A stretch of DNA of 64,000 nt from JBGTLW01 sp041743835 (GTDB taxonomy: Bacteria; Planctomycetota; Phycisphaerae; Phycisphaerales; Phycisphaeraceae): NCBI GenBank assembly GCA_041743835.1, contig JBGTLW010000341.1:3212-67211 (forward strand), in the 5' to 3' direction. Below are positions 10,723 to 19,449 of the stretch, piece after piece (within the stretch, counting starts at the first letter, position 1; each line of letters starts with the position of its first letter). Under the pieces are notes generated by a model. It searched no databases and was not told the DNA's origin. It was given only the letters and a program-made list of their open reading frames with translations. The translations under genes and the position numbers were made by a program.

Positions 10723-12015
10723 TTACTCGGGGTGGGACTCGGTGGCGACGCGCTCGAGGTTCTCGACCCGCACACGCGTCACCTTCGTGCGTTCTGCCTC
10801 GGTCACCGTGAAGATAAGGCCCTCGAACTCAAACGACTCCCCCACTTCGGGGATGTGGCCAAGCCGGCTGAAGACGAACCCGCCGATGGTGTCGTAGTCC
10901 TCGTCCTCCGGGAGTTCGAGGTCAAGCTCATCGTTGAAGGTGTCGATCTCGACGCGGGCATCGACCTCCGCAGTGGTGACATCGATGCGGGATATCTCGG
11001 GGGGGGCATCTTCCTCGCCCTCGTATTCGTCCTGGATTTCGCCGACGATCTCTTCGAGGATGTCTTCGATGGTGATCAGCCCGGCCGTGCCGCCGTACTC
11101 ATCGAGCACGATGGCGATGTGGACCTTCTGCGCCTTGAACTCGGCGAGCAAGTCCGAAACCGGCTTGGACTCGGGGACCATGAACGGCTCGCGGAGGATG
11201 CTCTTGAGGTCAAACGTGTTGCCATCCCCGACGAACGTGATGAGGTCGCGGGCGTAGAGCATGCCCACGATGTTGTCCAGGCTCTCACGGTACACCGGCA
11301 CACGCGAGTGCCCGGCTTCGAGGATCGCGTCGCGGACCTGCATGAGCGTCGAGCTGACCTCCAGCCCTTCGATGTCCGTGCGCGGGGTCATGATCTCGGC
11401 GGCGGTGGTCCGGGGCAGGTCGAACACCGCTTCGAGCATGTCCTTCTGCGTGTCGTCCACGGTGTCGGACTGATGGTGGTCTTCCACGACACTGAGCACG
11501 TCGTCGGTGATCTTGTCCTCATCGTCATCGTCGAGCAGGTCCACGCCGGACATCCTGCGGACGATCGGATCGACCACCTGCATCAGGACCGCCACGGGGA
11601 AGAACACGTAGCGGGCGATCATCAGGATCGGCAGGGACCAGGCGAGCAGGCGTTCCCGCCGATAGGCCGCCCAACTTGTGGGGATCGCGATGATGAACAG
11701 CCCCAGCACAACACCCGACAGCACAAACGCCAGCGCAAAGACCTTGAAGTCGTCGGCCAAGTCGGGGAAGCGAGTTTGCAGGTGGTGGACGATCGCCAGC
11801 ACCACAATCACACTCATGCACGAGCGGATGAAGCCGGACACCATCAGGAGGTGACCCATCCGCTCCACCGCACGCTCGACCTGCTCGGCCCGGCCCTTCT
11901 CCGCAAGGAGGTCCGCCAGCCGTTTGCGCGAGAACGTCTTCAGCGCCACGTGACACGCGGCGAAGTAACAACCCAGCAGCGCGGCTGCCGCGGCTATCCA
12001 CAGGTCCATGGTCAC
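10723..12015 (-). CDS. CNNM/CorC-type membrane protein with CBS pair
   Basis: This 430-aa protein has an N-terminal DUF21/CNNM transmembrane domain of about four helices over residues 1-150. A CBS-domain pair follows (EIMTPRTDIEGL ... SRVPVYRESLDNIVGMLYARDL), then a C-terminal CorC_HlyC transporter-associated domain (DEYGGTAGLITIEDILEEIVGEIQDE; DYDTIGGFVFSRLGHIPEVG). Family members (CorC/YfjD/HlyC-like) are linked to magnesium/cobalt efflux or resistance. The start overlaps the ybeY stop as ATGA. The ybeY-then-CorC order is a widely conserved bacterial pair, often next to phoH and era; those two are not in this window. Confidence 0.9.
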   Translation of the reverse strand: MTMDLWIAAAAALLGCYFAACHVALKTFSRKRLADLLAEKGRAEQVERAVERMGHLLMVSGFIRSCMSVIVVLAIVHHLQTRFPDLADDFKVFALAFVLSGVVLGLFIIAIPTSWAAYRRERLLAWSLPILMIARYVFFPVAVLMQVVDPIVRRMSGVDLLDDDDEDKITDDVLSVVEDHHQSDTVDDTQKDMLEAVFDLPRTTAAEIMTPRTDIEGLEVSSTLMQVRDAILEAGHSRVPVYRESLDNIVGMLYARDLITFVGDGNTFDLKSILREPFMVPESKPVSDLLAEFKAQKVHIAIVLDEYGGTAGLITIEDILEEIVGEIQDEYEGEEDAPPEISRIDVTTAEVDARVEIDTFNDELDLELPEDEDYDTIGGFVFSRLGHIPEVGESFEFEGLIFTVTEAERTKVTRVRVENLERVATESHPE

Positions 12016-12674
12016 GGAAGCCCCCCCCCGCTGCCGGGCGCCTTCCCCGCATCAGCCTCGGCCCCGCGCTCAAACAGCCGACCCAAGCCCATCGCTTCAA
12101 GCAGGTCGTCTTCGCGTTTGTGCATCTGACGGTAGGCCGCGTCGTCGTGGTCATCTTCGCCGAGCAGGTGCATCAGCCCGTGTACCACGTAGAGCAGCAA
12201 TTCTTCGCGGATAGCGTGCCCACGCAACCGCGCCTGCCGGGTGGCCTCGTCGAGGCATACCACGATGTCACCCTCGATCGGCTGGCTTGGATCATCCCGC
12301 AGGTCGAACGTGAGCACATCCGTGGTGGTGTCGAGTTGGTGGTATTGCTGATGCAGTTGGATCATGGCCGGGTCATCGACCACCACCACGGTGATAGGCG
12401 CGCCGGACTGATCCAGTTGGTCCAAGGCCTTGGCCAAGTGGTCGGCGATCCAGACATCAAGGCCCGGCTCCGCGGCGTCCGTCTCCAAGATCACCACGGT
12501 GCCATCGTCTTCGCCACGAGGCTCGGGGGGTGTCGGGGCCTGCACGCGCGCAGGATGAGGGGACGGGTCATCATCGCCCGCAGGTGTGGCGCTGGCTGCG
12601 GAACTTACCCCGGAACTCACCCCGGAAGGGGTACTCGGGCCAGCGTCGGGATCGGTTGTCGTAGTCGCGTTCAA
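12012..12674 (-). CDS. ybeY: Endoribonuclease YbeY (rRNA maturation factor)
   Basis: YbeY is a zinc-dependent RNase needed for 16S rRNA 3' maturation and ribosome quality control. The metal site is clear in HGLMHLLGEDDHD, preceded by DVLTFDLRD. The full frame gives 220 aa from a TTG at 12674, but the first ~60 residues are low-complexity (Thr/Ser/Pro/Gly/Asp-rich), partly encoded by a CCGGAA tandem repeat. Core YbeY is about 160 aa, so a GTG at 12497 or 12494 is a real alternative start. A TATACT -10-like box lies at 12710-12715. The stop overlaps the CorC-like gene start by 4 bases. Confidence 0.9.
   Translation of the reverse strand: MNATTTTDPDAGPSTPSGVSSGVSSAASATPAGDDDPSPHPARVQAPTPPEPRGEDDGTVVILETDAAEPGLDVWIADHLAKALDQLDQSGAPITVVVVDDPAMIQLHQQYHQLDTTTDVLTFDLRDDPSQPIEGDIVVCLDEATRQARLRGHAIREELLLYVVHGLMHLLGEDDHDDAAYRQMHKREDDLLEAMGLGRLFERGAEADAGKAPGSGGGLP
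12599..12632. repeat. CCGGAA-type 12-base tandem repeat
   Basis: Two full 12-base units plus a partial third (CGGAACTTACCC, CGGAACTCACCC, CGGAAG). It lies in the 5' part of the ybeY frame, where it encodes GVSSGVSS-like sequence, or in the leader if a later start is used. Related repeats occur at 16937, 19646, 29721, 31171 and 60533. Confidence 0.7.
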
Positions 12675-12821
12675 CCCAAGGGTCTCAGCAAAGGGAAATC
12701 AGATCGGGGAGTATAGCCAATTGCCCCAGCCATTGCTATGGGTCGCTTCATTAGAACCAACCCCTCATCATAAGACAAAGTTTACCCATATAACCCGTGG
12801 GCGATCCACAGGCGGTGATCG

Positions 12822-13292
12822 TCACTTGACTGCGGGCAGGCAGCAATCGCGGGCTTTGACCAGGTGCACGCAATTGCCCGTGTCGTTGAAGGTGACCTCG
12901 GTCATGTACGCCCGCATCAGCATGACGCCCCGGCCGTGGGGTCGGCTGAGGTTGTCTTCGTGCGTGGGGTCGCACAGGTCGTCGGGCTTGAAGCCGGGGC
13001 CCTGGTCGCAGATGGTGATGTCCACGCGCTGCGGGGTGACCGAGTAATCCACGGTCACGGTTTTCTTCTCATCGAGCTTGTTGCCGTGCTTCACCGCGTT
13101 GGCCAGCGCCTCGTCGAGCGCGAGACGGATGGCAAAGAGTGCCTGAGAGTTAAAGCCCGCGGCCTCGGCCTCGGCGAGAATCTGACGCTGCACCGGGAGC
13201 ATCTGGTCGAGTTGGCTGGGTATCACCAGATGTTTGGTAGGTGAGTCGCCCATGCTGTAACCGCCGTTGGTCCGCCTCTGTGGCCCGTGCAT
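12822..13292 (-). CDS. RsbW-like anti-sigma/serine kinase ATP-binding protein
   Basis: This 156-aa protein has a GHKL-type ATPase fold. Conserved blocks are DEALANAVKHGN (N-box), ICDQGPGFKPDDLCDP (G1-like) and RPHGRGVMLMRAYMTEV (G2-like), the set seen in RsbW/SpoIIAB/BtrW kinases. Such proteins bind a sigma factor or other target and phosphorylate a STAS antagonist. The start at 13292 overlaps the stop of the STAS gene (TAATG), giving tight coupling; an alternative ATG at 13253 would remove 13 residues. No sigma factor or PP2C phosphatase gene is adjacent, so the target must be encoded elsewhere. Confidence 0.88.
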   Translation of the reverse strand: MHGPQRRTNGGYSMGDSPTKHLVIPSQLDQMLPVQRQILAEAEAAGFNSQALFAIRLALDEALANAVKHGNKLDEKKTVTVDYSVTPQRVDITICDQGPGFKPDDLCDPTHEDNLSRPHGRGVMLMRAYMTEVTFNDTGNCVHLVKARDCCLPAVK

Positions 13293-13651
13293 TACTTGAA
13301 GCTGGCCAGCGCCTTCTCGGCGGTGTCGTGGATCTGGAACAGCTTGTTGAGCTTGGTGATGACAAAGACCTCGTAGATCTGCGGGTCGATGTTCGCGAGG
13401 CGTAGCTGCCCGCCCTTGTGCTTGACGCGGTTGTTGATGGTGATAAGGATGCCCAGGGCCGCAGATGACAGGTGCTCGACCTTCGCGAAGTTGATGAGCA
13501 ACTTGGGTGTGGTCTGGGCATCGATCAGCGCGCCGATCTGGTCGCCGATCTGCTGGATCGTGGTTTCATCGAGGATGTTACGGTCCAGGAACTGGACTCG
13601 TGTGACGCCGCCGTCCTCGGTGACTACTAAGCGGGATTCTTGCGATGACAT
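13292..13651 (-). CDS. STAS-domain anti-sigma-factor antagonist
   Basis: This 119-aa protein consists of a single STAS domain. The candidate phospho-acceptor Ser (62 or 63) sits in EHLSSAALGILI, equivalent to the DSSGLG motif of SpoIIAA/RsbV. When unphosphorylated, such proteins sequester the partner kinase. It is the first gene of a two-gene operon with the RsbW-like kinase, which overlaps it by one base. A GGAG lies 10 bases before the ATG, and a strong consensus promoter lies 40-70 bases upstream. Confidence 0.92.
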   Translation of the reverse strand: MSSQESRLVVTEDGGVTRVQFLDRNILDETTIQQIGDQIGALIDAQTTPKLLINFAKVEHLSSAALGILITINNRVKHKGGQLRLANIDPQIYEVFVITKLNKLFQIHDTAEKALASFK

Positions 13652-13689
13652 CAGGCGATTCTCCAGTTACCGCAACGCGGGGTGGTTAG

Positions 13690-13718
13690 AACGTAAGTCG
13701 TGACCCATACGGTGTCAA
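13690..13718 (-). promoter_or_regulatory. Sigma70-type promoter for the STAS/RsbW operon
   Basis: The minus strand carries a perfect -35 TTGACA (13713-13718), a 17-base spacer and a -10 TACGTT (13690-13695). The predicted transcript starts near 13683 and has a leader of about 30 bases with a Shine-Dalgarno sequence. Confidence 0.75.
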
Positions 13719-13787
13719 GGCCCAGGCACGTGGGACACGCTGCCCGTGCCACAGGATACACTGATGGCCCCCTTGATGGAGCATCGT

Positions 13788-15272
13788 ATGAAAGCTGTCA
13801 TTGTCATGTTTGATTCGCTCAACCGCCACATGCTGCCCCCCTACGGCTGTGAGTGGGTCCACGCACCGAACTTTCAGCGGCTGGCGAAGCGGGCGGTGAC
13901 GTTTGACCGGTCGTACATCTGCTCGATGCCCTGCATGCCCGCGCGGCGGGACTTCCACACCGGGCGGCCCAACTTCCTGCACCGGGCCTGGGGGCCGATC
14001 GAGCCGTTCGACGACTCCATGCCCCAAATGCTCAAGCGAAACGGCATCCACACCCACCTGGCCACGGACCACCAGCACTACTGGGAGGACGGCGGCGCAA
14101 CCTATCACCAGCGCTATTCCACCTTCGACTTCATCCGCGGGCAGGAGGGCGACAAATGGCACGGCCTGGTGGGAGGCGCGTCAACCGATGGCTATCAGGG
14201 GCGCAATGCAGGGGGCAGAAACACCGACGAGATCACATGGCAGGACCGCGTCAACCGCAAGTACATGCCCCACGAGGAGGACCTGCCCCAGCCACGCACC
14301 TTCAAGGCTGGCCTAAAGTTCATCCATGACAACCACGCGGCCGACAACTGGCTCCTGCAACTGGAAACCTTCGACCCCCACGAGCCTTTCCAGTCGGACC
14401 GCAAATACAAGGACCGGTACCCCGAGCACTACGCGGACTACACCGGCCCCGTCGAGGATTGGCCGCCCTACACCAAAGTGACCGAGCCCCCCGAGCGTGT
14501 GGAGCACATGCGCTACGAAAACGCCTCACTCATCACCGCGTGTGACAAGCACCTTGGCGATGTCCTCGATGCCTTCGACACCTACAACCTGTGGGAAGAC
14601 ACGATGCTGGTCGCGTGGACCGACCACGGCTTTCTGCTCGGTGAGCACGAGTGCTGGGCGAAGATCTGGATGCCCTTCTACCAGGAGATCGCCAACACCC
14701 CCTTCTTCATCTGGGACCCACGCACCGGCCAGGCCGACCAACGACGCGGTGCGCTGGTCCAGCCATCGATCGACCTGCCGGTGACGCTGCTGAACTACTT
14801 CGGCGTCGAACCCACCGCCGACATGCTCGGCCACGACCTGTCCCCGGCCATCGCGAGCGACACACCCGTGCGCGAGGCGGCGATCTTTGGCCTCTTCGGT
14901 GCACACGTCAACGTCACCGATGGCCGCTATGTGTACATGCGTGGCTCGGTCCCCAGCAACGAGCCGTTGTTTGAATACACATTGATGCCCACCCGCATGA
15001 AAGCCCCCTTCACGCCGGAGGAGATGCATCGGCTCCAGGGGCTCGCAGAACCTTTCACCTTCACCAAGGGCTGCAAGACGATGAAGATCGGCGGCGGTGC
15101 GTGGCGGACGTTTACCGATAACTTGCTCTACGACATCGAGGCCGACCCGACGCAGCAGACCCCGCTGGCCGACCCCGCGATCGAGGCCCGCATGATCGAT
15201 CACATGACGCGCCTGATGAAAGCCTGCGACGCCCCAGCAGAGCAGTACGAGCGCCTAGCACTGCTCAGCTAA
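13788..15272 (+). CDS. Type I sulfatase
   Basis: This is a formylglycine-dependent sulfatase of 494 aa. The activation signature CxPxR is C49-M-P-A-R53, so Cys49 should be converted to formylglycine. DSLNRH at the N-terminus and WTDHGFLLGEHECW supply metal ligands and the alkaline-phosphatase-superfamily core. No signal peptide is visible, so the enzyme appears cytoplasmic, unlike many planctomycete sulfatases. ATG 13788 is chosen because a GGAG lies 7 bases upstream and the -10-like TACACT at 13757-13762 would put the transcript start after the in-frame ATG at 13764. The substrate cannot be read from sequence. Confidence 0.9.
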   Translation: MKAVIVMFDSLNRHMLPPYGCEWVHAPNFQRLAKRAVTFDRSYICSMPCMPARRDFHTGRPNFLHRAWGPIEPFDDSMPQMLKRNGIHTHLATDHQHYWEDGGATYHQRYSTFDFIRGQEGDKWHGLVGGASTDGYQGRNAGGRNTDEITWQDRVNRKYMPHEEDLPQPRTFKAGLKFIHDNHAADNWLLQLETFDPHEPFQSDRKYKDRYPEHYADYTGPVEDWPPYTKVTEPPERVEHMRYENASLITACDKHLGDVLDAFDTYNLWEDTMLVAWTDHGFLLGEHECWAKIWMPFYQEIANTPFFIWDPRTGQADQRRGALVQPSIDLPVTLLNYFGVEPTADMLGHDLSPAIASDTPVREAAIFGLFGAHVNVTDGRYVYMRGSVPSNEPLFEYTLMPTRMKAPFTPEEMHRLQGLAEPFTFTKGCKTMKIGGGAWRTFTDNLLYDIEADPTQQTPLADPAIEARMIDHMTRLMKACDAPAEQYERLALLS

Positions 15273-15278
15273 CCATCG

Positions 15279-15388
15279 AGCACTGGCGCAATTTTCTTCA
15301 CAATAGCCCGCAGACAACGTCCGCGCGGTCCTCGAAACCGGCCGCGCCCGCGTTGCGGGCGGGCTATCCGCTCACTTGCGCCAGTGCT
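15279..15388. repeat. Nested inverted-repeat element between convergent genes
   Basis: A perfect 13-base outer inverted repeat (AGCACTGGCGCAA at 15279-15291, TTGCGCCAGTGCT at 15376-15388) encloses a 9-base pair ATAGCCCGC / GCGGGCTAT (15303-15311, 15359-15367). Inside that is a smaller GCGCGG/CCGCGC stem. It fills the gap between the sulfatase and glycosyltransferase stops and could act as a terminator or as a REP-like repeat. The segment ATAGCCCGCAGAC recurs in the hairpin block near 33366. Confidence 0.75.
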
Positions 15389-16167
15389 TACAGCTTCTTC
15401 GGCCGGGCTTCCTCTTGCGCCGCCCACAGCGCAGCATATTTAAGCTGCGCGCTGACCAACGCCTTCTGCGCGATCAGTAGGCCAAAGACCCCATCCTTGA
15501 TGCCACCTTTAAGCAAATAGAACTTAATGAACGCAAACGCAGGGCGGAAGACAAGGTCCGTCCACCGTGCCCGCTTCCCCCGCGCGAGCTCCGCCCGCGC
15601 GACCATAAGCAATCGTTCATCCATCCGCCGGCCTGAGAAGTAGTCACTGAACCCCTCATCGCTGACCCGCTTGTGAAGCAGTTGCCCACGCAACGGCCAG
15701 ACACGCGACGGGTCCGAGGCTTCGCGGCGTTCATGCAGCGCTTCGGCCGGCCAAGTCACACGGTGACGATGGATCAAGCGGTCCTGTGTATCGGGCAGCC
15801 ACGCGCGCACGGGCCGACCCATGACGTAGTTGAGCCGGGGCATCGTCATCACGTCTGCCGCGTCAAAAGCGCTATCGGGTAAGGCCCGAATCTCCTGCGC
15901 GAGCTCCTCTGTGATCTCCTCATCACCATCGAGCACGAAAACCCAGTCATGCGCAGCCAGCGACACGCCGAACTGCTTCTGCTTGTCGTAGCCGCGCCAA
16001 GGCTCCACGACGTATCGTTCGGTGAAACGCTTGGCGATCTGTGGGGTGGCGTCGGTGGAGCCGGAATCTACGACGATGAGTTCATCCGCCCAACGCGCCG
16101 ATTCACAGGCCGCGGCCAGAGTCGCCTCGCTGTTCGCACAACAGATGACCACGGAAACAGGCGTCAC
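15388..16167 (-). CDS. Family 2 glycosyltransferase, KdtX/WaaE-like
   Basis: This 259-aa GT-A enzyme opens with VSVVICCANSEATL, then LIVVDSGSTDAT, the DXD-type FVLDGDEEI, and the KdtX/WaaE-like middle AWLPDTQDRLIHRHRVTW..LHERRE. The C-terminus has a hydrophobic stretch (FIKFYLLKGGIKDGVFGLLIA) typical of this subgroup. WaaE-type enzymes add glucose to the LPS inner core; here the acceptor is unknown, but other outer-membrane lipid genes are in the window. The start is a GTG at 16167. It converges on the sulfatase gene with an inverted-repeat element between them. Confidence 0.85.
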   Translation of the reverse strand: MTPVSVVICCANSEATLAAACESARWADELIVVDSGSTDATPQIAKRFTERYVVEPWRGYDKQKQFGVSLAAHDWVFVLDGDEEITEELAQEIRALPDSAFDAADVMTMPRLNYVMGRPVRAWLPDTQDRLIHRHRVTWPAEALHERREASDPSRVWPLRGQLLHKRVSDEGFSDYFSGRRMDERLLMVARAELARGKRARWTDLVFRPAFAFIKFYLLKGGIKDGVFGLLIAQKALVSAQLKYAALWAAQEEARPKKL

Positions 16168-16337
16168 GCACCAGCCCCCCGCTTAGCAGACACAGCCTCG
16201 GAGACTTCCGTGTCGCATGAGAACTTCTGGCAGTGGTTGTCGTGGGGTGTGCTCGGCGCCATGCGTGACCTCGATCCCGTGGGGTTGTGTGCCAGTCTAA
16301 AGCCTCCGCCCCAATCCTGCGACATGACGCGCCGCCC

Positions 16338-16367
16338 TTGGCCAGTGGTCTTGGCCGGTGGTACACT
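16338..16367 (+). promoter_or_regulatory. Candidate promoter for the LysM protein
   Basis: TTGGCC (16338-16343), an 18-base spacer and TACACT (16362-16367) lie about 40 bases before the ATG at 16404. The rest of the 16168-16403 gap has no gene or other structure that I can recognise. Confidence 0.5.
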
Positions 16368-16403
16368 GAGGGGATACGTCCACCCCACCCCGGAGGCTCA
16401 CCC

Positions 16404-17447
16404 ATGAGCGCCTCGTACAAAATCGCATTGGTCATCGCCGCGGCCCTGGTCGTGGTGGTGATCGTGTATTTCGCAACGCAGAACAATCCCACCACCACCC
16501 CGGTCACCGAGGGCGAGGGCGCTGTCGCCGAGCGCACGCCCCCGGAGACAGGCACCCGGCCCACACTCCGCGACGACGCACGGGCAACGGCCAATACCAC
16601 AGCCGACACCGGCAAAAGCGTTGCCACCGCCGACACCTCCACACCCACCGAGCCCACAGCCAACCTGGACCTGATGGAGCGCATCCGCCAGCAACGCCGC
16701 GAGAGCGAGGGGCTTGCCGGCCCGGTAGCCACGAACGATACGCCGGTTGTAAACACCGATGGCACGCAGCCCGACACCGGCGCCAATGTCGATCTCCTCG
16801 AGCGCATCCGCCAGCAGCGTCTGGAAGCCGAGGCCCTGGCAGAGGCCCAGCGGGAAAGTGAGCCGGACACACTCGCAGGTGATGGCACCGCGACAAGCAC
16901 AGATACGACGCCTGAGCCGGACCGTGGCACGCTCACCCCGGACATGAGCCCGGAAGTCAACCCGGACATTGCTCCAGACACCACCCCGGAACGAACGCCG
17001 GATGTCGCCCCGGACACCACCATCACCCGCGACGACCGCACCACGGCCACGCTCGCGGCCACGCCGACGATCTACAAGGTCGAAGCGGGCGACAACATGT
17101 TCAAGATCTCTGAGAAGGTTTTTGGTACCGATCGCTACTGGCAGGCCATCGCGCAGGAGAACCCGTTCGTCGATCCGACACGGCTGCGGGTTGGCCAAGA
17201 GCTGCGTCTCCCAGCCCGTGAGGACGTGGTGGAGCCCGAGCCTCAGGACGCTGTGCGTGCCCCCGCCAACACGGTGGTCCACACCGTCAAGCCGACGGAA
17301 ACCCTGTCCTCAATCGCCAGCCAGTACTATGGAAACAACGCCAATTGGCGATTGATCTACAACTACAACCGCGATGTGATCGGCACCAATCCCGACCGCT
17401 TGAAGGTGGGCATGAAGCTGTCGATCCCCCCTGCCCTGCCCGAGTAA
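16404..17447 (+). CDS. Membrane-anchored protein with two LysM domains
   Basis: This 347-aa protein has one N-terminal membrane segment (IALVIAAALVVVVIVYFA), then a long Thr/Pro/Glu/Asp-rich linker, then two LysM domains at the C-terminus: YKVEAGDNMFKISEKVFG and HTVKPTETLSSIASQYYG. LysM domains bind peptidoglycan or related glycans, so it probably tethers something between membrane and wall. The linker has two related helical copies (LMERIRQQR, LLERIRQQR) and a PD/PE repeat coded by seven 12-base units. GGAGG 7 bases before the ATG at 16404 fixes the start. Confidence 0.88.
   Translation: MSASYKIALVIAAALVVVVIVYFATQNNPTTTPVTEGEGAVAERTPPETGTRPTLRDDARATANTTADTGKSVATADTSTPTEPTANLDLMERIRQQRRESEGLAGPVATNDTPVVNTDGTQPDTGANVDLLERIRQQRLEAEALAEAQRESEPDTLAGDGTATSTDTTPEPDRGTLTPDMSPEVNPDIAPDTTPERTPDVAPDTTITRDDRTTATLAATPTIYKVEAGDNMFKISEKVFGTDRYWQAIAQENPFVDPTRLRVGQELRLPAREDVVEPEPQDAVRAPANTVVHTVKPTETLSSIASQYYGNNANWRLIYNYNRDVIGTNPDRLKVGMKLSIPPALPE
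16937..17020. repeat. Seven 12-base CCCGGA tandem repeats inside the LysM gene
   Basis: Seven consecutive 12-base units, most beginning CCCGGA, encode a four-residue PD/PE repeat in the linker. The unit resembles those at the ybeY 5' end and other loci in the window. Confidence 0.75.
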
Positions 17448-17517
17448 TCGTCCACCGCCCCGCTCACCCCACCCGCCGCGAACCGCTGGGTTTGCCGGGG
17501 GTTCTTAGGCTCACCCC

Positions 17518-18498
17518 ATGAACATCCTCATCACCGGCGGGGCTGGCTTCGTCGGCTCCAACCTCGCACGAACGCTGCAAACAGATCGCCCAGACGCCCG
17601 CCTCCTGATCGTGGACGACATGCGCGTGGGCACCTTTGCCAACCTCTCCATCGAGGGGCCAAACGGCTGGTCGTACCGCGGCGACCTGATCGCCCGGCCG
17701 CTGCATGAGTTGGACCTTACACAGTTGCTCGATGCGTTTGAGCCGGACGTGGTGTATCACGAGGCATCGATCACGGACACGACCGTGGACGACGAGGCGC
17801 AGATGATCGCGGAGAACGTCGAGCCGTTTGAAACGCTGCTCGATGACTGCGTGAGCCGTGGCATTCGGCTTGTGTGGGCAAGCTCTGCCGCGACCTACGG
17901 CACGACCGCCAACGGCAAGACCGCCGCGAGACAGCCCTTCTGCCTCGACGACGCGGGCAGGCCAGCCAACGTCTATGGCTTCTCCAAGTGGGTCATGGAG
18001 AACCTCCACCGAGCCAAGCTCCACCAGCACCCCGACGCCCACGTGGTCGGTCTCCGCTACTTCAACGTCTTCGGGCCCGGCGAACAGAACAAGGGCAAGA
18101 TGGCGTCCATGATCTATCAGCTCGCGCTACAGATGATGCAGGGCAAACGCCCACGCATCTTCACCCCGGGCGACCAGGCCCGCGACCAGATTTACGTCAA
18201 GGATGTCGTCGGCTGCACGATCGCCGGTGCCGCCCCAGGCAGCAAGTCGGGCATTTACAACTGCGGCACGGGCGAGGCGACCAGCTTCAATCAGATCGTG
18301 GCCGCGCTCAACGAGGCACTGCGCACGTCGCTGGAGCCGGACTACATCAGCAACCCGTACACGTTCTATCAGGACTACACCTGCGCCGACCTGTCGCAGA
18401 CCAAGGCCGGGCTGAACTGGAAGCCAGCCTACACCACCCACGACGCGATCGTGGAATACGCGAAGCTGCTCCGCGACCAGCAGGGTCGCACCGCTTAG
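17518..18498 (+). CDS. hldD: NAD(P)-dependent sugar-nucleotide epimerase, ADP-heptose 6-epimerase-like
   Basis: This is a 326-aa extended SDR enzyme with GGAGFVGSNLA for NAD(P) binding, SSAATYG and YGFSKWVME (catalytic Tyr and Lys). YFNVFGPGEQNKGKMAS.IYQLALQMMQGKRPRIF followed by ARDQIYVKDV closely matches the HldD/RfaD group, which makes ADP-L-glycero-D-manno-heptose for LPS core. A general UDP-hexose 4-epimerase is the alternative. The start lacks a Shine-Dalgarno sequence; TAGGCT at 17506-17511 lies exactly 6 bases before the ATG, so the mRNA is probably leaderless. The gene follows the LysM gene by 70 bases. Confidence 0.8.
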   Translation: MNILITGGAGFVGSNLARTLQTDRPDARLLIVDDMRVGTFANLSIEGPNGWSYRGDLIARPLHELDLTQLLDAFEPDVVYHEASITDTTVDDEAQMIAENVEPFETLLDDCVSRGIRLVWASSAATYGTTANGKTAARQPFCLDDAGRPANVYGFSKWVMENLHRAKLHQHPDAHVVGLRYFNVFGPGEQNKGKMASMIYQLALQMMQGKRPRIFTPGDQARDQIYVKDVVGCTIAGAAPGSKSGIYNCGTGEATSFNQIVAALNEALRTSLEPDYISNPYTFYQDYTCADLSQTKAGLNWKPAYTTHDAIVEYAKLLRDQQGRTA

Positions 18499-18578
18499 CT
18501 GATGTGCCTCGCGTGCGGCGACGTAGGGTCAATAGCCACGCAATCCGCTGGCAGCATGCATGAACTGGTGGGGCATGG

Positions 18579-19364
18579 ATGGAAAGGCAAACAACGCACA
18601 CCGTCGTGCCGCCGCCCGCAATGATCGTGATCGATCAGGACGGCCGGATCGACGCGGACCTGCCCTGCTTTGCATGTGGATACAACCTGCGCACGCTCAA
18701 GCCGCATGCCACGTGCCCCGAGTGCGGGCACGCGGTCGAGCACACGCTGAGCACGGACAACGCTTTGCTGATGCCGCCCTTCTGGCTCGGGCAGGTGTTC
18801 TGGGGTTCGGTGTGCTTCGCGATGGCCTGGCCGCTGATGCTGTTGTGCGGGTTCGGTGTCATTCCGATGCTGGTGGGCATCCTGTGCTTCTCCGAGGACG
18901 CGCCGTCGGATCAGTTCCGGGTCAAGCACCTGCAGGAATGGGCGCTGTGGCCATTGCTCGGCGCGGGTATGATGCTTGGTTTGATCTTCGCGCTTGTTGG
19001 CACACCTTGGTTGTCACAGTTGGCGTTTGTGTGCATGGTGATGCTGGTGACGACCTCGCTGGTGACAAGCCATCTTATCGCCAGCAAGACCGCGCGTGCG
19101 GCGCGGATGTTCCGGTTCCAACGCGCTGCGTTGGTGATGGCGATTCTCACTGCAGTTATCCCTTTCGGCCTGCCATTGGCCATGGTCGCAGTGCTTTACC
19201 TCGCGGAGTGGCCGCGGTTGATCCGCGGCGCCTTCAGTATCGGGTTGGCGTTGATGATCGGATACCTCCTGCTGGAGATCGCGTTCTGGGCGACTTTCGC
19301 AAATGCGATGCGGCGCGTTCGCATTACGGCACTTGGTTTCAGCGAGTCGCGTGGCGGCAACTGA
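18579..19364 (+). CDS. Zinc-ribbon multi-pass membrane protein
   Basis: This 261-aa protein has a four-Cys zinc ribbon at residues 30-50 (CFACGYNLRTLKPHATCPECG). About six hydrophobic segments follow (LLCGFGVIPMLVGILCF, WPLLGAGMMLGLIFALVG, LAFVCMVMLVTTSLVTS and others). This ribbon-plus-membrane layout is very common and mostly uncharacterised in Planctomycetota. I see no enzymatic motif. It follows the epimerase by 80 bases on the same strand, so co-transcription is possible. Confidence 0.8.
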   Translation: MERQTTHTVVPPPAMIVIDQDGRIDADLPCFACGYNLRTLKPHATCPECGHAVEHTLSTDNALLMPPFWLGQVFWGSVCFAMAWPLMLLCGFGVIPMLVGILCFSEDAPSDQFRVKHLQEWALWPLLGAGMMLGLIFALVGTPWLSQLAFVCMVMLVTTSLVTSHLIASKTARAARMFRFQRAALVMAILTAVIPFGLPLAMVAVLYLAEWPRLIRGAFSIGLALMIGYLLLEIAFWATFANAMRRVRITALGFSESRGGN

Positions 19365-19449
19365 CGCAGGGTGGAGATGGCCGTGAAGTTTCACCGATTC
19401 CCTATGGCCCGCTCACATTTAGCGGGTATAATAACGGCGACAAGTGAAG

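Noticed and set aside
13746..13787. GTG 13746 or ATG 13764 as the sulfatase start
   Set aside because: The TACACT -10 box at 13757-13762 would place transcription after these codons, and the GGAG before 13788 fits the conserved N-terminus.
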